From the NCBI GenBank assembly GCA_037355855.1, contig CM074762.1, positions 5,580,001-5,644,000 on the forward strand: 64,000 nucleotides of DNA, written 5' to 3'. Below, piece after piece: positions 32,113 through 41,202 of the stretch. Every line of letters starts with the position of its first letter. The first letter of the stretch is position 1. Made by a program: the position numbers and the translations under genes. The notes below the pieces were generated by a model. It searched no databases. It saw nothing but the letters and a program-made list of their open reading frames with translations, and had not been told where the DNA came from. The stretch is from Pseudo-nitzschia pungens (lineage: Eukaryota; Bacillariophyta; Bacillariophyceae; Bacillariales; Bacillariaceae).

Positions 32113-35100
32113 TCAGTCTTCAATGAAGAGATCACCGGTGTTGCCTTCATAGTTGAAGATGGGTTTAATCAGGGAATAGACAGAATTGTGACTCCAATGT
32201 TTGGTGAGGATGTCAGCACAGTTGTCCTTACCAACAATGTGTTGCAGGTTGATGAAGCCTCGTGCAATCATGCCTCGAACATAGTGATATGTGAGGATAT
32301 TGTGTCTCTTGTGAAGTCTTGCATAAGGAAATGAAGCACTGAGTACTTGCTTTTCATTATCTCCCCATCCAAATGATGTGTCCTTGACAGGGATACCCAT
32401 GTATCGAAATGATTGGCGCAAGTCAACAATCTGTTCAATGCATGTCCTTGCTGCAACAAATTCAGCACCAAATGTTGCAGTTTCCACAGTGGATTGTTTC
32501 TTGGAGAACCACATGATTGGTGTTTTGTTTGCAAAATGCAGAATGCCAGTGACAGCTTTTCCAGAGAGGATATCATGCATGAGGTTTGCATCATAGAAGT
32601 GGTTGAGAACAACAGGTTTGCCAAGTGGTGTTGGCGCATCAGTTGGCAGTTCTTCCTTGCATTCACCATATACGCTGAGTGACCAATCGTGAGACTTGTT
32701 GTCAGGGGCAGAAACTGGGAGTTCTGGAGCTTGGGTGCGAAAGCGAATTTTGAATCCTTTGAACTTTGTTACATAACCGTAGATGCGTTTTGCACGCTCC
32801 AAGTGACCTTGTCTTGGTTGAGCTCTGAAACTTGACATTGTCATTACAGCTGTTTGAATATCAAAGCGCCCAATCGTGACAAGCCATTGGAGGGATCCAA
32901 TCATGCTCTGGTATTTCTTGGTGTCTTCTTCATCAAGGAAGTCAGATGTGTCAAGTTCAGGATGGTCATTTTCTTCAAGTGGAGACTGTGCTCTTGTTTT
33001 AGGTGCGCATCCAAACATCTGCTGATAAGAGGTTTCAAGTTTGGAGATGAATTTGGATGGATCCATACATAGGATCCCATGTTTGTCTCTTGTGAAACCA
33101 CATCCAAGATGGAATTGCATGGGTCCTGAACCTTTGAGTTTGAAGTTGTAGGGTTCAGCTTGGAGGACTTCAAGAAATTGGTTTGGTTCTGACATGCATA
33201 CACAAAGATCATCAACATAGGTTGCCACATATTCATAAACAGGCTCCCCATGTTTGTTAACGCCAGGACGCATGAAGATTTCAGCTTCATTCTTGGACCG
33301 TTCAAAACCTTGTTCAATGAGGCAGGCAGCGAGAAGGTCACCAAAACATTTCCCAGAAGATCGTAGGCCATAAAGAGCTTTGTGGATAAGCAGCATGTGA
33401 CCTTTGAGTGGACCAAACTCTGGACCTGCTTTGATGCAGACCTTTTCAGAGGTTAGGGCTTCTAAATAGGCATTTCCAATGTCAGTGCCCCATGCATCAA
33501 GGGAGTTGAGTTCAGCTGCAAACAGGCACATGCGAAGGCCTCGGAGTGACACCACTCCAGCATATACACTGTCAAGTGGCACATCTGTGAGATTTCCATT
33601 GGCTACAAGTCTTGCCTTATGACGTCCATCATGTTTGACTGCGAAGATCATGTGGACTTTGATTTGTTGATATCCAGAAGGAATGTTGGATGCTTCAAAG
33701 GGTCCATTGTCAATAAAGGTGTTATAGTCATGAAGTTGTTGCATTTCAAGCTTGATGGCATCTTGCCATTTGGTGTTGCCATTCTTGGTGTCCAGTTGTA
33801 CAGCTTCTTCATGATTGTTGGGAACTTGGAAGCCATATTGGTATTTGGGACTGGTGTTGAAGGATTTGAGTTTGGCTTGTTTGGTGAGGCGCTCCAACTG
33901 TTTGGTACGTTTGGCCAGTTTGACAATGCGCCGAAGTCTTTTCCAGCCTCTGGTTTGTAAGAGGTTGTGTTCCTTGGCATATTGTGCCACAGTGACAGGG
34001 TCATCAGCTGCCATTATGTTGAGTGGTTCAAAAGTACGTTCCATGTTTTCCCATTCCACCCATAGATTGTAAAGGCTTCCCTTGTAGTCAGGATGGCGAT
34101 GAGTCAATGGACCTTGGTGTCCAAGAATGCGTCTGAATGCCCACAATGGGCCATCTTCTTGAGTTTCGTCACGATGGATGTGATTCATGATGTCATTGTA
34201 TGCAATGACGTCATCAACAGTGTCATTGTCATGGTTGCATTTGAACTTGATGAGGTCAGGATTCGTTTGGAGCTTGTCAAGAATGCTGACAACAGTGGTT
34301 CGTGTTCTGGTACCATCTGGGTTGGAGATGAGGAACGAGCGTCCGATGAGATCATCGGGAGGAATGGCATCAATTGTTTGTAGCTCCCCATGTTGGTTGC
34401 ATACAGGGTTGCCATCATGGTCAAGTAGAACTACCTTTGATGGACCGGTGTCAGGAATATAATCAAGGCTTGGATCATCCTGAGAAACGCTTGTGTCTAG
34501 ATAAGCAAGTTCAGGATCACCGAAATCAGATTCAAGCTGTGGAGTACCTGTCTTGTCTTTGGAGTAAACAACCTGACGAAAAGGTACATCATCCATCTCC
34601 CCATAGTTGTGCTTGATTGGAACAAGTTGCCATTTTCCATCAATCTGGGTATAGGTGTCAGAGGCACGATAGGCAGGTGTGGAATCAGGTGAGGCGGGAA
34701 GAGGAACAGATGTGAGGCGAGAGGGAGTGGCACCAGAGGCAATGGGGATGTCAGAGTTATTGAGGTGTTGACGCCAGGCGATGAAGGCATCATCAGTGAA
34801 AGTGCCAGCACGTTGATTGCGGGTGGATGCATCCAAAGCTGTACGGACATTGCTTCGTGGGACAATCTTGTTGGTGGCGGGGACCCAAATGTTGAAAGTC
34901 ATGGCATGGCCGACGTGATCAGCGAGGCCAACAAAATGCCCAAAGCGTTCAGTGGGGGACCCAAAGGGAGAGTCATCCACTTTGAAGTAGACAGGCTCGA
35001 ACCAGAAGAAGGCGGTATAGGCAGAGATGTCACCAAGGGTGCCAGTGGCAACAAAGATGGGTTGACGATCATGGAGAGTGGGGTCAGAGATATGGTTGAG

Positions 35101-38100
35101 TAAGCCAGCAAGATATTGCATGCAGTGAAACCATAGGTGAGGGGGGGTGCCAGTCCGGTCCATGACACGATTGACAGCTCGGAGAAAGGTCTGATAACGT
35201 CGCTCAAACTTGTTTTGATGTTGATAGTAAGGTTCAGATTGCCAAAGCCGAATCCAAAGAAGGCGAAGGTAATCAAGGACACGGTTGCTGGCCTGATATT
35301 TGCCAGAGTCACACAGCAGGCGAAGTGGGCGTCCCCAGGTGCGAACGAAATTTTGGAAGCAGGAGAGAAAATCACCAGTGGTCTTCATGGATTCGACATG
35401 GATGATGTGGGAGAGTCGACCAAAGAAGAGTTGAGCCATTTTGGAACCGCCGTCGATGGAGGGGGTGTCACAATAGATAGCGTCGGAGAGGACATCATCA
35501 TGGAATGGGCGCACATTCATTGCAGGCTGGGGAGCCTTGTATCGCTTGAAGAGGTTGCCATCAGGGCTGTTTGGCATGGAACCATACTGAGTGGAATTCT
35601 GGAACGTGGCAAGGATTCTGTCAATGGGAATCCAAGCAAAGAAAGGTTTCAGGGCTGCAAAGTCATGAGAGGTGGCAACAGACGTGCGTGGCCGAGTGGT
35701 GGCATGGAGGGTGTCATCAGAGTAAGAGACGTCATCGGCAGAAGGCTCGAGATGGGATTGGAGAGCAGTGAATGCACAGCGAGCAAGTAGTTCACTGTGA
35801 AAGTAGTCAGCATCGTGAAGCCAAAACGAACCAGCGGCAGAGGCAGAGGCAGAGACAGAAGGGCCAGGATTGTCAATGCTAGGGACGGTGACAAACTCGT
35901 GGAAGTGGACACAGGAACCAGGATTTAGGAGGGTGGTGTGAAACTGTGTGGAGGAATCAGGGTGCCTGGGGTTGAGATTGCGAGGATTGCCCTGTAGATC
36001 GATGTCAGGGTGAGGAAGGTCGGTGAGAGTGTCAGGGTATAATGCCACAAATGAGGGATCACTGGCATGGTAGTCTTGATCAAGGAGGGTGGGATCCCAA
36101 AATTGGTCAGAGGTCATGATCACATGGGGCAGGGAATCATATTCGGCTGGTGTGAATTTACGCATGCGCAGATATGGGAGCCCGTGTTGAATGGAGAGGG
36201 GAAAGACAAAGCCATCAGGAGTGGAGATGATTTGTTTGCCACCAGATTTGAGGGATTTGTCATCAACGGTGAGGTGGTGGGCTTCCAATTGAGCAGAGGA
36301 GATGATAGAGTCGTGTTTCCCAGTGTAGGCACATTCATGAAAAATCAGAATGACAGGACCACGGTTGGAGTGGCAATAAGCACCAGCAGTAGCAATTGGA
36401 ATGTTCTGCATCTGATGATTGTTGATGCCAGTGACATGCACAAACCGTTTTGGGACATCGACAGAAATAAGGGTAGCATCGCGCCCAATGATACAGCCAT
36501 TGGCACCACGGTCGATCATGGCAAGATTGGGAGTGGAGAAACGACCCTGGCTGCAGCAATAAGTGTGGTGTTGACAGGCTGACCAGTTGTGGGGGCTGGT
36601 ATGTTGTTGGAGGAGATGGGTGACGGATTGACAAGCAATGGGGTCATCGAACCGAGCAACAACAGAACTGGAACCATCAGCCATGCGAGCAACAAGTTGA
36701 GTGGGTAGTTTGGGTTTGTTGTCAGCAAGAAGGCGTGCGGGATGCCCAGGGGACATGGAAGATGCAAGTGGGAGTTGGGTGTGTCCGGAGGGCTTGCTGG
36801 GTTGAGATTGCCGTGAGGGATTGGTGGTGGCTTGGCGTTTGGAAAGTTCTTGGAAGGAGCCGGTAGGAGTGGAGCCGTGTTGGCGAGCAATCCATTGTGT
36901 GACCAAAGCATCGGAGGCATCATTGGCAATATCATCAAAATCTGAAGGGTCAGAAATGGTGGTAGAAGCCGGTAGGGATGCAGGTGTAGTGTAGGGGCCA
37001 GGAAGAAGGTCAGTGGCATATGCTTTTCGGCCAACAGGTTTAGGAGTTGGGTTGGAAAAGGAATGAAGGTCAGGAAATTTTGTGGGATTGAGAACAGCAA
37101 TGAATTTGCGTTTATCCACAGGATTCATTTTTCTCCAAAGGGTCATGCCCTCAGGTGTGAGACTTTTCCAGAAAGAATCAGGAAGGCGTGTGCTGGGGTC
37201 AGGTTTACGTGGCTGAGAGGCACGGAAAGCAGCATAGGTTTGGACATCATCCATGAAGTCGTCAGTCAACTCAGAGGCGTCAAGGAATGAAAAGGCTTCG
37301 TGGAGGTTGGCGCGAATGGTGCTCCGAGAAGTGGGCAGAGTGAGTGTTGCACGAGAGTCCAGTCTTGTGGCTTCAGCCAAGAGAGTTGTTTTGAGTTTAA
37401 GGATGTGGACAGTGTCGTTGCCTTGGGAAAGGTCACTAGTTGAAGGAAGAGGCACTTTGGAAAACTGGTCACTGAGATGAGCGTCATATGCACAGGCATT
37501 GAGAAGGAGGGTCCGAAGCATGTGATATTGCATGGGGGACTTGGGGGCTGTCATCTTGCATAAGAGGTCATATTGATCAAACCAGTGTGTAAGAAATTTG
37601 ACAGTGGATTCCTTCCAGGAGGCAAGGTTGAGGGATTGAAGGGTTTGGGTCTGTTTGGCAATGTCAAACTCTTGAGTGAAGGTCGATGCACGGAGTGTGA
37701 TGTACTCAAAATAGGCAGCTTGCCCGTCCATGGTGGGTGTGTGTGTTTGTACACAGGAGAGGGAGAGATCAGATTTGAGGACACGGAGGACAAGAACCCA
37801 GAAAAAGGTGCATTGTTTCTGAAAGAGTTTGTGATGGTAGCCGTCAAGATTGGAGGTATTCCAGTCAGGGTCAAGGAATTGATCAACATCAAAATCATAT
37901 GCAGCAAGTTGAGCACGAAATCCCGTGAGCCAGGTTTCAAACCGAGTGTCATTCTTGAGAACATCAAAGACAGTGACATCGTGGGAGCGTTTGATCCAGT
38001 TCTCGTATTTGAGTTGTTCATCAGGTTTGGCATAGCGGGAGGAAGGGGGTGGCTGTGTGCGTGAATTTGGGTCGCGTGTGTTCATCTGATGAGTTGGAAC

Positions 38101-38628
38101 ATCTGGCGTGAGTGAGGGGGCATGGTAGGTGGATCGAAAGTCAAGGAAGTCTTCGAGGGCATAGTTGTTAATGTCTCGTGATGCACGTATGCCGATAGTG
38201 GTTTTAAGGTGGTTCATGTATGCAGCAATAGGGTGGAGACGTATGGTATGGCCTGGAGAAATGGGGATGAGGCGGCCATTGTCTTCGTATTGAAGGCAGG
38301 AGATCAGATCGTGAGAGAGGAACTGAAATTCACCCCATGTGGTGTAGCCAACATAACGGAGTGCATCACAGATGATGTCCCCATCTTCCGTGTGAAGGTG
38401 GAGGAAATTGCGAAGAATATGTGTGACATGGGGATCAAACGAGGGGAAGAAATCACCGTCATCGGTGGATGTATCATTTGCCTCGTTGGTGTTCGTGCTT
38501 GCATGATCATCGGACATCGTGTTCGTGTTGAATCGAGTGCGAGCTGCAGTTTCAATAGATTGGAAGGTACGGTAGGTGTCTTCGTTGGTGTTAGGGAATG
38601 GAGCTCGTTGTCGGGTGTGGTATGGCAT
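32113..38628 (-). CDS. W Gag-Pol polyprotein (Copia)
   Basis: A single 2171-residue polyprotein from ATG at 38628. Order follows Ty1/Copia. Gag occupies about residues 1-650 (capsid-like helices, with no obvious zinc knuckle). The protease motif is MIDRGANGCI (codon for D near 36511), so the usual DSG or DTG is DRG, a form I associate with diatom Copia elements. The integrase has CDSGKYQ and PYYQHQNKFERRYQ in place of the usual second Asp and Glu contexts. Reverse transcriptase carries RHKARLVANGN, WGTDIGNAYLEA, ALYGLRSSGKCF and YVDD (33208-33219). RNase H has FYDANLMHDILSGKAVTG, FGAEFVAART, DNEKQVL and ADILTKHW near the C terminus. It makes the element's RNA-packaging and cDNA integration machinery. 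No stop or frameshift interrupts it, in contrast to Z. Confidence 0.95.
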   Translation of the reverse strand: MPYHTRQRAPFPNTNEDTYRTFQSIETAARTRFNTNTMSDDHASTNTNEANDTSTDDGDFFPSFDPHVTHILRNFLHLHTEDGDIICDALRYVGYTTWGEFQFLSHDLISCLQYEDNGRLIPISPGHTIRLHPIAAYMNHLKTTIGIRASRDINNYALEDFLDFRSTYHAPSLTPDVPTHQMNTRDPNSRTQPPPSSRYAKPDEQLKYENWIKRSHDVTVFDVLKNDTRFETWLTGFRAQLAAYDFDVDQFLDPDWNTSNLDGYHHKLFQKQCTFFWVLVLRVLKSDLSLSCVQTHTPTMDGQAAYFEYITLRASTFTQEFDIAKQTQTLQSLNLASWKESTVKFLTHWFDQYDLLCKMTAPKSPMQYHMLRTLLLNACAYDAHLSDQFSKVPLPSTSDLSQGNDTVHILKLKTTLLAEATRLDSRATLTLPTSRSTIRANLHEAFSFLDASELTDDFMDDVQTYAAFRASQPRKPDPSTRLPDSFWKSLTPEGMTLWRKMNPVDKRKFIAVLNPTKFPDLHSFSNPTPKPVGRKAYATDLLPGPYTTPASLPASTTISDPSDFDDIANDASDALVTQWIARQHGSTPTGSFQELSKRQATTNPSRQSQPSKPSGHTQLPLASSMSPGHPARLLADNKPKLPTQLVARMADGSSSVVARFDDPIACQSVTHLLQQHTSPHNWSACQHHTYCCSQGRFSTPNLAMIDRGANGCIIGRDATLISVDVPKRFVHVTGINNHQMQNIPIATAGAYCHSNRGPVILIFHECAYTGKHDSIISSAQLEAHHLTVDDKSLKSGGKQIISTPDGFVFPLSIQHGLPYLRMRKFTPAEYDSLPHVIMTSDQFWDPTLLDQDYHASDPSFVALYPDTLTDLPHPDIDLQGNPRNLNPRHPDSSTQFHTTLLNPGSCVHFHEFVTVPSIDNPGPSVSASASAAGSFWLHDADYFHSELLARCAFTALQSHLEPSADDVSYSDDTLHATTRPRTSVATSHDFAALKPFFAWIPIDRILATFQNSTQYGSMPNSPDGNLFKRYKAPQPAMNVRPFHDDVLSDAIYCDTPSIDGGSKMAQLFFGRLSHIIHVESMKTTGDFLSCFQNFVRTWGRPLRLLCDSGKYQASNRVLDYLRLLWIRLWQSEPYYQHQNKFERRYQTFLRAVNRVMDRTGTPPHLWFHCMQYLAGLLNHISDPTLHDRQPIFVATGTLGDISAYTAFFWFEPVYFKVDDSPFGSPTERFGHFVGLADHVGHAMTFNIWVPATNKIVPRSNVRTALDASTRNQRAGTFTDDAFIAWRQHLNNSDIPIASGATPSRLTSVPLPASPDSTPAYRASDTYTQIDGKWQLVPIKHNYGEMDDVPFRQVVYSKDKTGTPQLESDFGDPELAYLDTSVSQDDPSLDYIPDTGPSKVVLLDHDGNPVCNQHGELQTIDAIPPDDLIGRSFLISNPDGTRTRTTVVSILDKLQTNPDLIKFKCNHDNDTVDDVIAYNDIMNHIHRDETQEDGPLWAFRRILGHQGPLTHRHPDYKGSLYNLWVEWENMERTFEPLNIMAADDPVTVAQYAKEHNLLQTRGWKRLRRIVKLAKRTKQLERLTKQAKLKSFNTSPKYQYGFQVPNNHEEAVQLDTKNGNTKWQDAIKLEMQQLHDYNTFIDNGPFEASNIPSGYQQIKVHMIFAVKHDGRHKARLVANGNLTDVPLDSVYAGVVSLRGLRMCLFAAELNSLDAWGTDIGNAYLEALTSEKVCIKAGPEFGPLKGHMLLIHKALYGLRSSGKCFGDLLAACLIEQGFERSKNEAEIFMRPGVNKHGEPVYEYVATYVDDLCVCMSEPNQFLEVLQAEPYNFKLKGSGPMQFHLGCGFTRDKHGILCMDPSKFISKLETSYQQMFGCAPKTRAQSPLEENDHPELDTSDFLDEEDTKKYQSMIGSLQWLVTIGRFDIQTAVMTMSSFRAQPRQGHLERAKRIYGYVTKFKGFKIRFRTQAPELPVSAPDNKSHDWSLSVYGECKEELPTDAPTPLGKPVVLNHFYDANLMHDILSGKAVTGILHFANKTPIMWFSKKQSTVETATFGAEFVAARTCIEQIVDLRQSFRYMGIPVKDTSFGWGDNEKQVLSASFPYARLHKRHNILTYHYVRGMIARGFINLQHIVGKDNCADILTKHWSHNSVYSLIKPIFNYEGNTGDLFIED

Positions 38629-39485
38629 AGAATATCCGAAATTCGGTATAGGATCCAGTATCCGGAAATAGGATAAGATCCAGGAATAGAATAAGATCCA
38701 AGAATAGGAAGATAATATGCCTGGAGGAATACAGTTGTTGTTGCGGCTGTATTCGTGAACTCAGTGGAGGTTAAATATTGCTGAGCGCTTTCTTGTGTCG
38801 TTCGAAAACGCCGTCGCCGTTGTTGTTCGAACCGCCGTTGTCGTTCGAAAAACACCGTTGTGGTTCGAAGGACACCGTTAAAACACCGTTGTTGTTCGAA
38901 ACGCCGTTGTCGTTCGAAAAACACCGTTAAAACAGCAGTCGCAAAAAAACAGCAGTCGCGAATGTAAGGAGGGACGTTCTTGTTGTTGTTCGAAAAACGC
39001 CGTTGTTGTCGTTGTTGTTCGAAAAACGCCGTTGTTGTCGTTCGAAAACGACGTTCGTGCTGTGGTGTGGGTAAATCCGAGGGGGTGTATCCGGGCAAAA
39101 GAACAGGGATATATTTGCCTGGTGGATACAAGATATAGATACAGCTGTATTCGGGGAATACAGATCTATCAGTGGAAGGTTGTGTGTTGTACTTTGCGTC
39201 TCGTCGTCGTGACTGGAGAAATAGGTGCAGCAGCAGCAGAATTTTGAAAAATTCTTTCTCCGTCAGTTCTTGGAATTTGGAGACGCCGTTTGTACCGTAT
39301 TAACCGTAATAACAAGGAGAATAATAATACCTGGAACGGCCTTGCAACAGGGGGCTCGGTGTTCCAGTGTGGAATTAAAACTGAGAGCAGCGTCGATTTC
39401 GTCTTTCGTCGTCGTCGTCGTCGTCGTTGTTCCTTGTTATCTTGTGTGGCTTGTAGATCTCCAGCTTTGCAAGCTTAAATAAGCT
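38629..39485 (-). other. W leader with TTCGAA-containing repeats
   Basis: 857 bp of untranslated leader. At 38796-39046 there are nine copies of TTCGAA, each in a CGTTGTTGTTCGAAAAAC-like unit on the plus strand. A GTC trinucleotide run lies at about 39405-39432. The repeats might act in packaging or promoter function, but that is only inference. Confidence 0.65.
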
Positions 39486-39499
39486 TGCGACTGTTAATC
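39486..39499 (-). promoter_or_regulatory. W primer-binding site, tRNA-Asn anticodon arm
   Basis: On the minus strand GATTAACAGTCGCA starts directly after the 5' LTR. It is the same 14 bases as in Z, although the LTRs of the two elements share no evident similarity. Confidence 0.65.
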
Positions 39500-39978
39500 T
39501 GTTAAAATGTAGCTGAAACAGGGTTTAAGCTGATAGGTCCTAAGGCAAGCTTGGAGATATACAGCAGGAGCAGCAAACCGGTTGAGGTGCCGGTCTGTTC
39601 TATCGATAGTCTCGGATTCACCACTACGACCGAACGAATCGATCAGATCTATTCTAACTACCTTTGGGGCTCAGTCAGTTAGATCTTAGGCTTGTAGTTC
39701 TACAGGGAGCTGCTCAGGGAGCAGGATGTAAGTATCAAGGTATTCAAATCAGAGTTAAACTAAAGATGTGGGGACAACAACCTTGTCGACGAATCGACGT
39801 TGCTGTCTTGTTAATTCTACTGAGTGGTTGCTGCTGCTGCTTGTTTTCTTGTACTGAGAACCCAGTAGAAAATTATTTATTTTCTTTTTCGCGCAGTGTG
39901 ATGTGATCTGCGTTCATATGTATATATGTAGGGTTAAGGGTTTGTCAAACGAAAACCGATTTTGGTTACAATTTAACA
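39500..39978 (-). mobile_element. W 5' LTR
   Basis: 479 bp, nearly identical to 31575-32056. It is the transcription start region of W because the gag-pol frame and primer site point away from it on the minus strand. Confidence 0.95.
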
Positions 39979-39983
39979 AACAG

Positions 39984-40021
39984 CCTTCCACAGTCTCGTC
40001 AATGAATTTATGACCAAATAA
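39984..40021 (+). pseudogene. displaced C terminus of Z RT/RNase H
   Basis: These bases encode AFHSLVNEFMTK and a TAA, in frame with 31574 once W and one AACAG copy are removed. The tail is typical of Copia RNase H ends, so W split an otherwise complete pol. Confidence 0.8.
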
Positions 40022-40137
40022 GATAAGTGCAAAAAGAATTATATAAGAAAAACATTTTAATCATGAAACAGTAATATGTGCCTCAGCCATTCTATGTTCC
40101 CCATTTCTAGAATCCTTACAGCACATATTAAGGAGGG

Positions 40138-40530
40138 AACAACACAGAACAAGGTTGTTAAGTAATAAGAAACAGAAAGTGAGCGCAACAGTACCGCGCG
40201 TAGAAACAGACAGTGAGCGCAACAGTATCGCGCGTAGAAACAGACAGTGAGCGCAACAGTACCGCGCATAGAAACAGAAAGAAGTCGTGCAACAGTACCG
40301 CACGCACATATAAGCCATACAACAGTACCGTATGGCGCGCCCAGAGGTGCGCAAGATATTGAAGTATCCAAAGAACACAACCAAAGAACACGGTTGAAGT
40401 ATTAACTGAAGAAGATAAAGAATGGAGCAACAAACACACTTATCACGAGCGACCATGTAAAAGAGAGAGAACACATGTTTAGATCGATAGAAAGATAAGA
40501 GCTCATAATTTCCAGTTATACAACTTGTTA
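40138..40530 (+). mobile_element. Z 3' LTR
   Basis: Repeats the 5' LTR at 25631-26026 with very few changes (for example CGCGTAG against CGCATAG and a short CA indel near 40435). It is preceded by a purine-rich tract and followed by AAAAT, the target duplication. Confidence 0.9.
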
Positions 40531-40535
40531 AAAAT

Positions 40536-40792
40536 ATACGATTTGCTGCTGGTGTCAGGAGAAGGGGCATATTGCAAAGAACTGTCCACTCCGTGAAAAT
40601 GACAATCCAAAGATAAAACCATTATGTGCTGTATGCGATGGCATCCATGCCACAATACAATGTTGGGAAATTGAAAGAAACAAGGACCAACGTCCAGCAA
40701 ACTGGACGTCCAAACTGACAGACGAATTTAAGGACCGAGAGCTTGATATTACGGAGCTCTCTGGCCTCGCACTCGTATTCCAATCCCTTTGA
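40536..40792 (+). pseudogene. gag: X gag, 3' part with two zinc knuckles
   Basis: Continues the frame of 24682-25630 after Z. It encodes a CCHC knuckle (CCWCQEKGHIAKNC) and a second knuckle of the form C-x2-C-x3-H-x4-C (CAVCDGIHATIQC), followed by a short tail ending in FQSL and TGA. Two knuckles of these two spacings in a row recall Bel/Pao and some Gypsy Gag proteins; this is from memory of the families and needs a search. Confidence 0.8.
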
Positions 40793-41202
40793 ATCAGGGT
40801 AGTGAGATGTTTTTATGATTTGATTTGATGATTCAATGGATAATGGAATGATGAGTGATTTGATGATTTGATGATTCAATGGATACGTTGAATATTGAAA
40901 GGCGTCAATTAACAAAGCAGGATACGGAATTAACGAAGCGAGCAATGAAAGATACATAGAGCAGAAGCAAGCAGATAATTGATACGAGCAGAGCAGAGCG
41001 CAGAAGCGAGCACAGAAGCAAGCAGATAACTGATACGAGCAGAGCAACAGACGCAGGATGCGGCGATAGGAGACGGAAGAGGATACGGAATATATACGGA
41101 ACAATTTACAGAAGCGATACTGGATGAGCCAAATGGAAGGAATCGCGATACGCTAGTATATGCGGCGATAGGATACGGAACAATTTACAGAAGCGATACT
41201 GG
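40793..41202. other. X internal region after gag, with 79-bp duplication
   Basis: Non-coding as far as I can see. TGATTTGATGATTCAATGGA is repeated near 40815-40880, GAGCAGAGC words follow, and a block starting GGAACAATTTACAGAAGCG occurs at 41098 and again at 41177 (79-bp spacing). Confidence 0.5.

Larger units (their letters stand above)
31575..39978 (-). mobile_element. element W: full-length, apparently intact Copia retrotransposon
   Basis: 8404 bp on the minus strand, flanked by the duplication AACAG (31570-31574 and 39979-39983). LTRs are 31575-32056 (482 bp) and 39500-39978 (479 bp), both TGTTAAAATG to TTTAACA on the plus strand, differing visibly only by a 3-bp indel near the start. 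Primer site is 39486-39499, directly next to the 5' LTR, and a purine tract (GATGGGGAG on the minus strand) abuts the 3' LTR. One uninterrupted 2171-codon frame fills the middle. Near-identical LTRs and an intact frame point to a recent, possibly still mobile, insertion. Confidence 0.95.
25631..40530 (+). mobile_element. element Z: Copia LTR retrotransposon, interrupted by W
   Basis: LTRs at about 25631-26026 and 40138-40530 are nearly identical, with termini AACAACAC and ACTTGTT. The insertion is flanked by AAAAT (25626-25630 and 40531-40535) with one extra T or A at each end. The 5' LTR abuts the primer site GATTAACAGTCGCA (26027-26040), and a purine tract AAGGAGGG precedes the 3' LTR. Order of domains is gag, protease, integrase, then reverse transcriptase and RNase H, as in Ty1/Copia. 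W (31575-39978) sits just before the end of pol; without it Z is about 6.5 kb. Confidence 0.9.
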
